Positions 37,801 to 49,735 are shown, counted from the stretch's first letter. The stretch: DNA of 64,000 bases from Flaccisagitta enflata (GCA_965153355.1 OZ231128.1:52452001-52516000); one strand, 5' to 3'. The notes: generated by a model from the sequence alone, not told the origin. Numbers and translations: made by a program.

Positions 37801-38757
37801 GATTGATGGAAAACAGAAGGAAAGAAAAGGTATACAAAAGGTAAGAGCTGCGGCAGTTCTTTGGAACAAAGTTCTGCTACGCGGCAGCTTGCGGAATCTG
37901 CATCTCTGGAGCCTGGTTTGAGTCTGGTTTGAGTAAGTCTGATTTTCGATAAAAAGATACAATAAGGAGTCAGGTCAGTTCAGTTATTTTTGTCCTGCAC
38001 GCAACTTTTAGGTGTTGGCCTTGTTTTTGAAAGCACAGTGAGACATAGGAAGACATAAAAGCCAAAGAAAGAATCCAAGCGAGAGGGAAGATTGCAGCCT
38101 ATTATACAGAAAAATATCAAACTGACAATAGGCATCCAATATGGCGAGAATCCCAGGATTCAGGGCACCTCGGGGGGCCATAAGCTGTTAACTTTCGGTT
38201 TAGACGCCAATTTCACATTGTTATATCGAAAATCATAAAGCGCCTGTGCTTATGTCATCATCTACATAGAAATCACTAGCAAAAGTTGTTCTTCTGCCTT
38301 CTTCTTGCTCTCTGTTTTAGCAGCCCTCTAGGAACACAAGGCAGAAAACGCAAAAAACATATGAACAAAGCAGCGGCAGCGTCAGGAGCAGCGAGGATTT
38401 AAAACAAGCTTGATCGTTGAGGAATAGTTGATCGTTGATAATAGTACACATTTAAAATTCAAAAGCGCAGTATGTTTTACTTTGAACCAAGCATTGTCCA
38501 CTTACACACAGCAAGTTGAGACAGCCCCTCATTCACTTATCCAAATCTTTCACTGGTGCTATGCGTTTTTAGCTTGAAATTTTATGCCTACTGACAATAC
38601 TACCAGACGAATGACCAGGCAAATGAGAGCTCGAAAATTTTGGAGAATCAATGATGTCACTAAATGGAAAATCATAGAAATACATGAAATCATTATATGG
38701 AAGATCATACAAACAAATGTATGTGAATTGTTACTGAAACTTTAAGAATTTAAGTAC

Positions 38758-40289
38758 CTGTCGGCAGAAACAATGTCGCTGTGCGGAGTCGGCAGGGACA
38801 AATCAAGAGTCGTGCCCGACAAAATAGACTCCACTTCCTCTTCTTCCTCCTCCTCCTCCTCCTTTTCCCGGGTCCGCTTTTCCTTTTTGTGGACATCTTT
38901 CGGCGCCGCGTTGGGCGTGGTCGGCGGAGAAAGCGGCAGATATGGCGCGTTAATGCGATGCTCATGTTGAGAAGGCGATAAACTGACGCCGTCGTCTGAC
39001 CGGCCGTCTGATGAAGAGTGATTCGAGGCGGAAGTGGACATGGAAGTTGCGTGAGCCAGACTAGCGGTTGAATCGATCGGTGGCTCCGATGGGAGCGTAG
39101 AAATACTGCGGATGTTGTCGTCGTCGTCGTCGTCGTCGTCGTGACTTTTCTTCCACGTAGTCGTTCTCGGCCTACGATAATTATCGTCTCCCTCGCTATC
39201 GCGGTAATTGACGAAGTTTTCTCGATCAAAGTCATCGTCATCGTCATCTTCGTCAGGACGTGTTCGCCTCGCCGTCGTCCTTTCCATCAGATTTCTCGCC
39301 GTCATTCTGTCTTCTTCCGCGTTTTCAATAACGAAATGCGAATGATTCGAAGACGGGAGAAGGTAATGATCCGAGTCTACAGATGATGATATTCCAGCGA
39401 CCGAAATGAGTCCCGCATTACCAGCACCGCTGCCACTCGCCGCTCCCGCTCCTCTTCCCGCCGCTGCCCCTCCGTCGCTGCCACCGCCGTCCATGATGCC
39501 TCCAAAATTGGATGCGGAAGAGGATGTTGACAAAGCGGCCGCTCCGGGTTGTTTACAGCAAACGTTTGAAGTGGGCGAGGAAGAGGAAGAAGAGGCGGAA
39601 ATCATGTGCTGCGAGGAGGAGAGCGAGGAGGACAGCTCTCGCGTATTGGTGTTGGTAGAGACGACGCCGGAAGAGGAAGAAGTCTGAGAGTTGGTGGAAT
39701 TGGCGGAATCGTTTCTCCGTTGATTCCACGGCGGAAGAAGAGGGTAAGAAGAGGAAGAAAAGAAGGAGGAAAAAGTAGCCGACGGCGGCGGTTCCATGAC
39801 AACGACGTCTTCGTCGTCGTCGTCGTCGTTGGCTGCGGCGGCGGCGGCGGCGGCGTCGTAATGACCATTTTGGTGGTACATTTTCCTAACTCTGGTGATC
39901 GGTGTTGGTTCATTTATACCACTTGCTTTGACGTCAACCTTTCTCCCCGTTTTAACCACAGCATCGTCGCCGTCGTCCGCTGCAGGGGGATGAGCGGCGA
40001 TTTGGATACTATCGTTGTCTCTTTCTTTTTTATCGCCGTCTTCGTCCTCATCAACTGGTACGAAAGGGGGCGATGATGGTGACGCCTCCGTTGGTCGGAC
40101 GACGCTATGACGCCGATGGCGATCGTAGTCAGGCTCGGAGAAAGGCCAAACGGAGGAAGCTTCTTCTGAGTCGCGGACATACGATGACGATGACGACGCA
40201 ATCAGAGCTGAGAGACCGTCATAGTCGTCCAAGGATAAGTCTTGAGTGAAGGACGTCAGCAGCAGCGTGGTGATAAAATTGAACTTTTC
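38758..40289 (-). CDS. KCMF1: KCMF1-like exon 10: C-terminal helix and start of extension
   Basis: Residues 640-1149, phase 0 in (acceptor GATTTGTTAG), phase 2 out (GACAG|GTACTT). It opens EKFNFITTLLLTSFTQDLSL, equivalent to the RSLFVQELLLSTL helix that in human KCMF1 is followed by only a short tail. Here about 490 more residues follow: Ser runs, Asp runs (AAAAAAANDDDDDEDVVV; RPDEDDDDDDFDRENF), Gly/Ala blocks and a KEKRTREKEEEEEEEEEV stretch. It ends STTLDLSLPTPHSDIVSA-like. The exon is markedly GC-rich against its introns, with synonymous GAC/GAT and TCG/TCA mixing typical of coding repeats. Read straight through it would stop at 38742, so either this is the penultimate region of a short isoform or the exon splices on to 28594. 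Confidence 0.82.
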
Positions 40290-40728
40290 CTAACAAATCG
40301 AACATAGATAAGATACTTTGTAAGACACCTTTTGTTGCAAAATTCATACATAAATGTGTCAGCGAAAGCCCGATGAATGTGTATGCTACACCCTCATTGT
40401 TGAGAATTACTAAACCAGGTTCTCCGATGTTCTTCATATTCCCTGTGACGACGAAAGAGAGCACATGAATGACATGTGAGGGGGGGGGGCGCTAAATACA
40501 GACATACTAAGAGGTCACGCACGCATATAGACGTCGATGGAAGAGTGTAGACTGACGGTACACGGAACACTACAAGATTCCGACTAACGAGATATAGCGG
40601 AGCACCGCTATAGCGAACACGCAATACGGGAATTAAGCATCCTCACTATACAGCCAAATTTTATCCAGCCCCTTGACACGCGGTCTAGACTGAAGTTCAT
40701 CCGTATAAGGATTAACGAATTAACGCAC

Positions 40729-40982
40729 CTCATCAGCGGCGTTGGCGGCCTCCACCCAAGGGTCGTAACGGGAGAGCAGGAAACGTTCGTCTCTGGGCAC
40801 GCTTAAAAGGGGCCGAGAAAAAGCGGACGCTGACGATTCAGCCATCATCATCGCAGTCGCGTTTATGGCGGAGGACGAGTTCTGCGCCGCGTTGTTGTTG
40901 TTGTTATTGTTGACGGAGGATCCTCTGGCGCCGGAGGAAGAGGAGGCGTCAGCCATTCGAGACTGCCGCTGCGACGAGTGAC
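40729..40982 (-). CDS. KCMF1: KCMF1-like exon 9: LSVPRDERFLLSR region
   Basis: Residues 555-639, phase 1 in (acceptor GTTTTTGTCCAG), phase 0 out (GATGAG|GTGCGT). It includes an Asn run (VNNNNNNNAAQNSS), then AFSRPLLSVPRDERFLLSRY and DPWVEAANAADE. RFLLSRYDP lines up with QFLLTRLNDP of human KCMF1, and AADE with the E-R-A-D segment just before its C-terminal helix. Confidence 0.85.
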
Positions 40983-41014
40983 CTGGACAAAAACAGGAGA
41001 GGGGATAGAAAAAC

Positions 41015-41348
41015 ACAAGACAGACACCAAGACAGACACCAAGACAGACACCAAGACAGACACCAAGACAGACACCAAGACAGACACCAAGACAGACACC
41101 AAGACAGACACCAAGACAGACACCAAGACAGACACCAAGACAGACACCAAGACAGACACCAAGACAGACACCAAGACAGACACCAAGACAGACACCAAGA
41201 CAGACACCAAGACAGACACCAAGACAGACACCAAGACAGACACCAAGACAGACACCAAGACAGACACCAAGACAGACACCAAGACAGACACCAAGACAGA
41301 CACCAAGACAGACACCAAGACAGACACCAAGACAGACACCAAGACAGA
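41015..41348. repeat. 12-bp tandem repeat (AAGACAGACACC)n in intron 8
   Basis: About 27 near-perfect copies of AAGACAGACACC. Because the unit is divisible by three, all frames stay open (KTDT, VLVS and WCLS peptides); this is not evidence of coding. Confidence 0.97.
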
Positions 41349-41558
41349 TACAGATCTAGACAGAGGGACCAACAGAAAGACAAAGAAAGAGACACAGACA
41401 AACAAAAGACTGACAGACAAAAAGAGTCAGATAGAAATAAACAAAAGTGGTAACAAGGTCGTGGCATATAAAATAGTCGCAAAAGCGTTAGATGGTCAGC
41501 GGTACCCGTTGCCCCTATATGAGTGTTTGACTGTTTGTGGGTGTGAGGTGGTTAGAGG

Positions 41559-41850
41559 GGCAGAGGCCCCGAAGAGGCATATGACCTACGCTCTTTTTAT
41601 TTGAACCTCAAGGTTTGAATTAGAGCGTGGAGGCTATATTTAGGGCCTTAAGGCTAAGCTTTGAGCCCTGAGGCTGGGATTTGAGCCTTGAGGCTGGGAT
41701 TTGAGCCCTGAGGCTGGGATTTGAGCCTCGAGGCTGGGATTTAGGCCTCAAGACTAGGATTTAGGCTTCAAGGGGGGGGAACAGAAGAAGAAGGGGAAAT
41801 TTCCCCTATGTGAGAAAGCATAGGTCATCGGCCCCTTCGGGACCGCTGCC
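41559..41850. mobile_element. GGCAGCGGCCCCGAAG foldback element
   Basis: The ends are GGCAGAGGCCCCGAAGAGGC and CCCCTTCGGGACCGCTGCC, complementary with few mismatches. The inside holds 21-bp units GATTTGAGCCTCGAGGCTGG. The same structure occurs at 2972-3477, and the same ends at 32689-33117. No coding potential. Confidence 0.78.
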
Positions 41851-41885
41851 TAAAAGCAATTTTTCTGAACATTAGCTTTCCATAC

Positions 41886-42070
41886 CTCTGGAAGGGGCTG
41901 GCACTCCGGCGGCGGCGTAAATAACGTCTTCAAAGGCGGTTCTTGAAGAAGAGGATCCACTGCCACTGGACGACGAAGGAAACAAGCCGGGGAAGAGCGA
42001 AGCCGCGGCAGCAGCAGATGATGAAGAAGTTCCACGAGTGTTACCACTGCTTGAGTTACGCTCTAAATGT
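41886..42070 (-). CDS. KCMF1: KCMF1-like exon 8: Ser/Ala-rich linker
   Basis: Residues 493-554, phase 2 in (acceptor TTTTCTTCAACAG), phase 1 out (AGAG|GTATGG). It reads HLERNSSSGNTRGTSSSSAA, then LFPGLFPSSSSGSGSSSSR and TAFEDVIYAAAGVPAPSR. Human KCMF1 has a Ser/Gln-rich coiled region at this point. Conservation is weak and the call rests on splice phase and codon quality. Confidence 0.68.
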
Positions 42071-42637
42071 CTGTTGAAGAAAAAAAGGTCCGAGATGTGT
42101 ACAAATATATTGTGTGTATATATAATCTTTTATTCAATTTAAATTATACACGTTCGTACGTATGTCGTTTTTATTCTTCCGTAAGATCCTCTTTTCCTAA
42201 GGAATTAAAATTTGGAAAAATGAGAGAAATAGTCGAAGACCAGTTCTTGCGCAACAGTATCTCGAAGTTGGTCGTTAAAAGAAAACGGATATAAAAATAC
42301 ACACGCAATATTGCGCAATCAATTGTCTCGATAACCATAACCCAAACAATAACAAGGCCGCATACACGACTACACGAAAGAGATCATATATAATTATATA
42401 TCTGGGCACCTTCTCATACTCCTCATACACCAAATAACCCTCTCAAAAAATCGTATGTCAACCTCAATTCTATAATTCAAAATTTCTGTAAAGTTTTATT
42501 CCGATTATTACAAATGACAAATCACCTGAGGATGAAATAGTTACCAAAAGATGAGCTAATTACCAGAGGCAAGGTTGTATGTCAATATAAACAACGGCGG
42601 TATGCACAGACAGTCAAGTTTGCGTTGCATAACAGAC

Positions 42638-42763
42638 CTGTGAATGGTGGTAAGGTGGGTAAGTAATTCTCCAATTGGGTCCGAGGCTTGATAAAAATCG
42701 AGTTCTTCTTCGGTGATCTCGTCTTCTTCCATGACGGCATCTTCATCCCCATCGTCTACATCT

Positions 42764-42795
<32 letters not shown>

Positions 42796-42965
42796 ATCTT
42801 CCTCCGCGTGACGCACAGATACCGCCGAATGCGCCAACGTTGAACTGGCCGTAGGAGGCGTATCCGTGGTCGTTGTCGCCGTCGTGGATGATGATGGTGG
42901 TCCTAAGAAACCTCTTAAAGCGTCGGCCAAGCTTGATGAAGACGCGGATTCTCCACTTCCGCCAC
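42638..42965 (-). CDS. KCMF1: KCMF1-like exon 7: acidic run and DPIGELL block
   Basis: Residues 384-492, phase 1 in, phase 2 out. The acceptor TTCAAACTTAAAG leads to GGGSGESASSSSLADALRGF. A Thr/Ser linker follows, then an uninterrupted run of eleven Asp with flanking Glu, then FYQASDPIGELLTHLTTIHR. DPIGELLTHL matches the KCMF1 motif DPIAELLSQL. The chosen donor is CACAG|GTCTGT, because its phase joins cleanly to the better acceptor of exon 8. A donor at 42563 (CTCTG|GTAATT) with an acceptor eight bases further into exon 8 also keeps the frame and would add 25 hydrophobic residues. Confidence 0.8.
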
Positions 42966-43030
42966 CTTTAAGTTTGAAACGAAAAATACGGCAGACGGAT
43001 TTGTAAATTCATTGATAGGGCCAGAATGTC

Positions 43031-43658
<628 letters not shown>

Positions 43659-44194
43659 ACTTGCGACCTCGTGATTTGAAAATTAGCGTCCCTAATTTTC
43701 GGACCAGTGCGACGGAAAGACGGACTCAAGCGTTATATGACAAATTCAAACTTCGACTTGAAAAACGCACAGGGCACTAACTACAAACATGTAGATCAAG
43801 CATGGCAAAGACAACTTTCTGAGACGTTTGGTCAACCTACCAACAAATTCTTTGGTCAGAGTGATAAGCTCTTGAATCATTTTCTCGCTTAAACTTACTG
43901 TAGTCTGTAGCCTTTCTCTTTGTTCTCACGTCTTTGTTTTTGTACATTGTGCTACGCGTTTTTATTGATGCGTGAATACATGATATATATCGGTAAAAAT
44001 ACGGAAACCCAGACGAATTGAGAAAAGTGAGGGACCTGGTACGATGGCGGGAACGCCGGTGGTGGAGAGAGCGGAAAGCGGAAAGGGCTGCGGAAGCGAG
44101 GAGGATGCAACATGCGCTGAATGAGCAGACGGAGGCGAAGAAGTAAACCAACTCGCCCCTGATCATTTAACAATGAGTCGAGATGATGGGGGGG

Positions 44195-44197
<3 letters not shown>

Positions 44198-44234
<37 letters not shown>
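44198..44234. repeat. (GA)n microsatellite in intron 6
   Basis: Short pure AG tract next to GGGGGGGGAAGAG. Confidence 0.95.
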
Positions 44235-44237
<3 letters not shown>

Positions 44238-44347
44238 GTGGGGGCAGAGGCCAGAGGGAGAAGAAAAGATAACCATTTGCCAAAGCATCGCGCTTCGATT
44301 CTTCTGTTTTCATAGAAACAATATAACAATTAAATATTGACATTTAC

Positions 44348-44692
44348 CTGATTCGACCCTTTCGGCGTTCCTGACTCTGACCGAGGCAGAGGCCGCAGTT
44401 GGCGGCGGTGGAGGCGGCGCCGCCCCAAAGTAAATGTCAGGAAGCGGCCGATGGCTATGGCTGCTGCTGCTGCTGCCGCCGCCACTGCCACTAACGGCGG
44501 CGGAGGTGGACCCACCGAGACCCAAAGCCGCCGCCGCCGCGATGGCTGTAGGAGCTGCGACAGCGTCCCCACCGCCACCACTGCTCGGATCCGAAGAACG
44601 AGAGGAAGGCGGGACACGAATCCCGGCTGCGCGGGAACGGCCGTGAGTCGAGGCGCGAGCTGGACGAAAATGACGCAGAGGACGATTGGAGC
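44348..44692 (-). CDS. KCMF1: KCMF1-like exon 6: RHFRPAR region and Gly/Ala/Ser linker
   Basis: Residues 269-383, phase 1 in and out (acceptor TTTGACTCATTAG, donor CAG|GTAAAT). It opens GSNRPLRHFRPARASTHGRS, corresponding to the RHVRRMFHPGRG...RARRS block of KCMF1. A low-complexity linker follows (AAAAALGLGG, GGGSSSSSHSHRP, PPPPPP) and then SVRVRNAERVES. Base composition is much more GC-rich than the introns around it, which supports coding. Confidence 0.85.
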
Positions 44693-44889
44693 CTAATGAG
44701 TCAAAGAGCGAACAAATCGACATCGCATTTGTACAGTGCGATGGAAGCAATAATGGCGGTACAAACAGGGCCTCCTAGATAGACTCACTACTTGAATGAG
44801 GAACTAAAAGCTTTGGTTTTTTTAAAAAGTTGATCATCAAAGGCATTGAGCGAATGCAAAATTCTACACCAAGCGATTTGAAACAAAAC

Positions 44890-45561
44890 TGAAAATCAGT
44901 CTCACATATTCTAGATAACATATATGTCAAATATGGAAGGAAGATTTACAAACAGGTTGTAGGCATTCCTATTGGTTTGGACTCAGGTCAAGACATAGCA
45001 AACCTTTTATTATATAGCTATGAGGCAGACTATGTAGAAAAAACTTCAAGGCAAAATATGGTTCTGGCTAGGAAATTTAACTTATGCTCCAGATATATAG
45101 ATGACCTTTTTGTAGGCAATTTTCCAGACTTTAAGGAGCATATTTATAAAATATACCCAAGAGAACTAGAAATTAAGCCAGAATCTGATAATTCAAAGGA
45201 GGTTTCTTATCTTGATCTGAGGATTAAATCTGACAATGGGTTGTTAAATTTTTCTATCTATGACAAGAGGGATGACTTCAATTTTGAAATAGTAAATTTC
45301 CCTTTCATGGATAGCTGTATTCCAAAAAAGTCAGCATTAGGAGTTTTTTATAGTCAAATGATTAGATTTGCAAGAATTAATTCTAGCTATCATGGCTTTA
45401 AGGATAAGTGTAAAAACTTAACTGAGAGGCTACTGTGGCAAGGTTATAAACTGGCAGATCTAAGAAGGCTTAGTTTACGATTTTTTAAGGAGAGGAATAA
45501 TATTATATCAAAATATGATATAAACAGTGCCAATATTCTAATCAAAGATATATTACCATAA
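44890..45561 (+). pseudogene. Reverse-transcriptase fragment of a retroelement (intron 5, antisense)
   Basis: An open stretch without a proper start runs LDNIYVKYGRKIYKQVVGIP then IGLDSGQDIANLLLYSYEAD, followed by RYIDDLFVGNF, YLDLRIKSDNG and IYDKRDDFNFEIVNFPF, to TAA at 45559. GIPIG and YIDD are reverse-transcriptase motifs B' and C (YIDD carries two of the catalytic aspartates), and YLDLRI fits motif D. The N-terminal fingers and any endonuclease are missing, so this is a 5'-truncated relic or a fragment. The pattern resembles widespread uncharacterised animal RT proteins, perhaps Penelope-like, but I do not assign a clade. It lies on the strand opposite to the KCMF1-like gene. Confidence 0.75.
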
Positions 45562-46851
45562 TAAGTCTTGGAAGATTATCACAGGTTATTATTGAGTGAG
45601 TGGGTAAATTGGCTTCTCCTCAATAATTTTTGACTTGTGATAGTCTTTCAAATCTAATCTCAATATTAACTAATATCAATTTTAGTTTATTTTTTATCCA
45701 ATGGAGGCACCTTTTGGTGGCGGCGCCTACACCTGAGTATTGGAGTTAAAGCCGCGAAACTCACTCTAGGGTGTAGGTCTCCAACTGATGACCAGAAATT
45801 GGATACCTATGTTAAAATATTCAAAGGAGAATTAAATTCTTTTCTAAATATGGCAAAGTACTTTATACCCCTTCATGGTGACCTATCATCCCTTGATATA
45901 TCTTCTTGAAGATGAATTCCTTTTCCTCCAATCATTAAGATTTCCCTTTAACACTAAATAGTATAAATTGTCCATATTCCCACCCCCATAATTTAATTGA
46001 AAGGAGGGGTAACAGCTAGGGAGTCGGATCCCCATAGTTCCTTTTTTCCAATTAGATTTAACCTTTGTTGAATTGACTATCCCTGTCAATGCCAGAAGTC
46101 AGCACTAACATCTATCCCTTAACCTAATAGTTATAATGAAAAATTATAATTGTTTGAGAGATAAGACAAAAGTCTTGTTTTCTGCATAAAAATTACTTAT
46201 CCAAAGGTTTTGAATTTCAATAACCACTAAATTTAGGTCGTACCTAAAATTGGATATGTAAGTATATGAGTGGAAGCATATACTATACAGAAATGAGTAG
46301 CTTTTGAATGTTTTATTTTGCATTTATATGGCAAGTTCATTTTTCAATAACTTTTTCCTAAAGTTTTTTGTAAGATACTTTTTGTTGCACATTTCATAAT
46401 CGAATGAGGCGTAATTAAACCGTAGAATGCTCTCTTCGGAGCTGGTTCAATTCCGGAGAAGTGTTGGACTTTTTCTTTTTGGACAACAGTTACAGCTAGA
46501 GGTACAAAACAATATTCACTCAAACCTCTTACTCATTAGCTTTCAGAAAAACCATAATTCAAGCTACTCCATTCAAATAGTGAAATAGGAAATGACCCTC
46601 CATCTGAGGTTCTCATTGCTCCCATTATACTGTAAGTAGGAGTGGAAAAGCTCTGTGCGGTTATTTTACAATTTTGAAATTTGTTTGGGGACCTCACGTC
46701 AAAACAAAAAAAAAAAACAAAAAGGTTTGTTAATGATTGATGATGAACAACATCGCCGGGGCCGAAAAAGTGTCGAGCAACGCATTTTTTTTTTTTTTTT
46801 GCACGGGCGTAACGAACCGACAGACGGACCCTGGATCATTCCAAAACTTAC
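45562..46851. other. Rest of KCMF1-like intron 5
   Basis: AT-rich sequence with no recognised gene. The first few hundred bases may be the 3' flank of the RT fragment. A poly-T/A patch near 46785-46800 and stretches similar to 47125-47150 are noted, but nothing could be named. Confidence 0.4.
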
Positions 46852-46935
46852 CTCGACCTTGCTGTCCTTCCGATGGGGCTCCATGATCCACAACAAAATG
46901 GGACCACAAATCTTCAGTCAGCAAATTCGGGTCAC
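46852..46935 (-). CDS. KCMF1: KCMF1-like exon 5: second zinc site
   Basis: Residues 241-268, phase 1 in and out (acceptor TTTGAAAATCTTAG, donor GAG|GTAAGT). Joined to exon 4 it reads CCCSPTGDPNLLTEDLWSHF, then VVDHGAPSEGQQGR. The D-P-N-x(4)-D-x3-H-x4-H pattern equals KCMF1's DPNHVTDDFAAHLTLEH, giving the two His ligands for the preceding CPVC. Confidence 0.9.
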
Positions 46936-47268
46936 CTAAGATTTTCAAAAAAATGGAAAAGAAACCCAAGGTCCCATGATTATCGCAGATGGCTTTCATG
47001 GCATCTTTGTTGTCCATAGAAATAGTGATTTATAATTCTGGAGAAAAAAAAATAAATGTATATAAATCTAGTTTCTAGAATTAGATTTAGAATTACAGTG
47101 ATCATATACATAAGTTCATAACATGATTCATTTAGTTGGTCCGCCATTTCCCGAATGCAGCCAGATAAAGCAGCTGTTTTGCTTCCTATAACTTCATGTC
47201 GAAATTTCACAAAGTCTATGACCACAACACACATATCAAAAACACCCAATCCCGACTCAAAACCAAAC

Positions 47269-47398
47269 CTGTAGGGGAACAGCAGCAGACGGGGCAGAGG
47301 ACCTCCAATCCCCTCGGATCGGAATGATTCGTGAAGACATGATTGTAGAGTTCCGTTTCCGTCATACCCATGTTACCGCAATAAGGACACGTGTAACA
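47269..47398 (-). CDS. KCMF1: KCMF1-like exon 4: C2H2 finger
   Basis: Residues 198-240, ending in phase 1 (ACAG|GTTTGG). It reads CYTCPYCGNMGMTETELYNH then VFTNHSDPRGLEVLCPVC. The C-x2-C-x12-H-x4-H spacing matches the KCMF1 C2H2 finger, and LEVLCPVC begins the second, Di19-like zinc site. These fingers are part of the E3 ligase region. The intron before it is only 180 bp. Confidence 0.92.
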
Positions 47399-47578
47399 CT
47401 GACCAATGAAGGGGCGAGTGTTAAATTGAATGGAAGGAAGGGAAGAAGATTAAATTTAAAAATTTTCAATTTTATAGACCCTCCATCCTTGTTTAGAGGT
47501 GAAACCGGCTCCTACAAACAAACCAGCTCAAATAAAGTGCACTTTAAGTATAAAGTGCACTTTACAGTGAACACTTAC

Positions 47579-47983
47579 CTGTAACGAATCTGCCATGGCC
47601 CCGTCGTCGCCGGCAAAGAAAACATCCACGGCTCCCCGCGTTAAAATACACTGCATGGGATGTGAGGCCGAGTGCCGCCCCTCGCCACCAGCACCGCCGC
47701 CGCCTCCTCCTCCTCCTCCTCTCGCCAACAATGATTCGCCATCGACCGGAGACCGAAGAGGCGGTAGCGCCGGCGCCACGGAGGATGACGATGCTGATGA
47801 CGTCGACGATGCGCCGCTGATGACGCCCCGACTCGAAGAAACGATCCGCGGCGGTGGAGGAAAACGAGACGAACGGGGGTGATGAGGGCGATGAAGTTGT
47901 TGTTGTTGGGGGTGAGATGATTGGTGATGGTGTCGGGGGGACGACGAGGCCGGAAGCGAAGCGGAGACATGATCACTGGATGG
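47579..47983 (-). CDS. KCMF1: KCMF1-like exon 3: low-complexity insert and ZZ His ligands
   Basis: Residues 63-197 (135 codons, phase 0 on both sides; acceptor CTTTTTTATGTAG, donor CAG|GTAAGT). About 105 residues of His, Gln, Ser, Pro and a Gly run (LLARGGGGGGGGGAGGEG) come first. Then comes the conserved block RHSASHPMQCILTRG, AVDVFFAGDDG and SLQ, equivalent to the H-x3-H ZZ ligands plus the HPMQCILTR linker of KCMF1. The insert therefore splits the zinc finger. I looked for an internal acceptor that would skip it and found only purine-rich sequence before GGGCGGCAC, so the insert is probably translated. Confidence 0.85.
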
Positions 47984-48634
47984 CTACATAAAAAAGTGAA
48001 AGGTTCGTTTTTAAAAAAATCAAATGGGGATACCTGAAATTCCAGATTACATACGGACGGAAAGCACAGCGTAGGAAGATGTGAAGAGGTCTATTTGCAT
48101 AATCAAGTACAGACAGGACCCTAATAAGAAGTGAGGAGGGACCCAAAGGTTTAGCAGCCCCCCCTACAGCTCACATGGCTCAAGTAATTTTCTCACTTCA
48201 AGTAGCGGTTGACACCTTAGGTGGATACAATTGGCGCCACCGTGGCGATTTTTGAATTTCCATTTAGAACACCCCTAGATTTAGATAAATTGCTCAAATT
48301 TACCCCTCAAAAAATGCACGCTTTTTTCCACTAATTTTGAAAATTTAGGGGTGTTCTAGGTAGTAATTCAAAAATCGCTACGGTGGCGCCAATTGTATCC
48401 ACCCAAGGTTAAGGCCTTGTTAAGGCGACTTATATGTGTTGGCCTTGTTTAAGTAAATATAGTAAGAAAAACATAGATAAAAAAAAATGATAGAAAAAAA
48501 AAAATGAAATAAGAGAAAAAAAAATAGAAAAATAACAAACACACACATACATAGTGAAACAGCAAAAAATCAGAGAATAAATATGAGCAAAAAAGAAAAA
48601 AAAATTAGTTTAAACAACATAATAAGAAAAAATC

Positions 48635-49645
48635 TGAACAGTATCTGGGTCCACGACGGAGGGGGGTTAAAGATCACCAATTCCATAAGATCGCTATAAC
48701 CAAAAGATCGCTAACCTTGTAATTTCGCTAAAACTATAATTTTTTTCATTTAGCGCCTCCATACAAAGTTTCATGCAAATCCATTTAAAAATGGCAAAGT
48801 TATGCACGTTTTTCACTTTAAGGCTAGTAGGGTGGTTGGGTGGTAGGCTGGTTTGGATAAATATTGTGCATATGTTGAGTTCTTCCATTTAGAGACTCCA
48901 TACCAAGTTTCAACCAAATTGGTTGAAAAATGTCCAATTTATGCAAGTTTTTCATTTTTAGACCGGTAAGCTAGTTGGGTAGTAGGTCAGTTTGGCTAGT
49001 TAGCATGCTCAAACATAAATATATCACATACATGTGTTGAATCCTTCCATTTAGAGACTCCATACCAAATTTCAACTAAATTGGATAAAAAACGCCAAAG
49101 TTATGCACATTTTTCACTTTTAGGCTGGTAGGCTGGTTGGGTAGTAGACTGGTTTGAGAGGATAAATAGTGTGCATATGTTGAGTTCTTTTATTTAGAGA
49201 CTCCATACTAAGGTTCAACCAAATTAGTTGAAAGATGACAAAGTTATGCAAGTTTTTCACTTTTTGGTTGGTAGGCTGGTTGGGTGGTAGGTCGGTTTGG
49301 CCGGTTAGCAAGCTCAAATGCATATAAATCACATAAATATGTTGAGTCCTTCCATTTAGAGACTCCATACCAAATTTCAACCAAATCGGTTGAAAAATAC
49401 CCAAGTTATGCAAGTTTTTCACTTTTGGGCCGGTAGGCTGGTTAGGCCGGTTGGGTTGGTCGGATCACAAAAATCGGATAGGATGTAAAGCGCCTTACCC
49501 TAGTACAACTTCCCACTAAATATGAACCAAATCGGTCAAAGTATAAAAAAGTTATCCATTTTTCAAAATCCGTAACGACAACAACGACGACGACACCCAC
49601 CCGCCTTGATAGTCCGCGTCGGAATGATATTCCGTCGCGGACAAA
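48635..49645. repeat. 1-kb dispersed repeat with ~110-bp tandem units (copy 2)
   Basis: It starts AATCTGAACAGTATCTGGGT, has about six units of roughly 110-120 bp containing GTTGAGTCCTTCCATTTAGA and TTTTTCACTTTTAGGCTGGT, and ends GATATTCCGTCGCGGACAAA. The copy at 21417-22443 has the same order of parts. Confidence 0.85.
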
Positions 49646-49668
49646 AAAAAAGAAATAAATGCAAATAT

Positions 49669-49732
<64 letters not shown>
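49669..49732. repeat. (GA)n microsatellite
   Basis: Pure AG dinucleotide repeat of about 64 bp, immediately after the 1-kb repeat. Confidence 0.97.

Positions 49733-49735
<3 letters not shown>

Larger units (their letters stand above)
34587..38030 (+). mobile_element. Giant CGCG-family element with internal satellite arrays
   Basis: It starts TTTTTAGTCGCGTGC with GTCCGTCCGTCCATCTGTCGG next, and ends CTGCACGCAACTTTTAGGTG then TTGGCCTTGTT, exactly the two ends of the 235-250-bp copies at 62149 and 52893. Between them the usual AAGTCATTTT middle is replaced by TTTTGGTCA arrays (34735-35010), a 1-kb foldback (35037-36064), GTCTGCTGGTTTAA units (36065-36450) and 11-bp GTCTGGTTTAN units (36455-37800). 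I infer satellite growth inside one element. Confidence 0.6.

Noticed and set aside
37529-37962. KPDSNQTQTRL repeat peptide as a possible repeat protein
   Set aside because: The unit is 11 bp, so frames cycle through the same words; no start context, no conserved flank, and it lies within an element.
40863-41604. Long open frames with KTDT, VLVS or WCLS repeats on both strands
   Set aside because: They come from a 12-bp tandem repeat whose length is divisible by three; no flanking coding signal or splice logic.
42556-42637. Longer exon 7 of the KCMF1-like gene using donor at 42563
   Set aside because: It also keeps the frame with an acceptor at 42063, but adds a hydrophobic stretch unlike KCMF1 and uses the second AG instead of the one after the pyrimidine tract. 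Left as an alternative.
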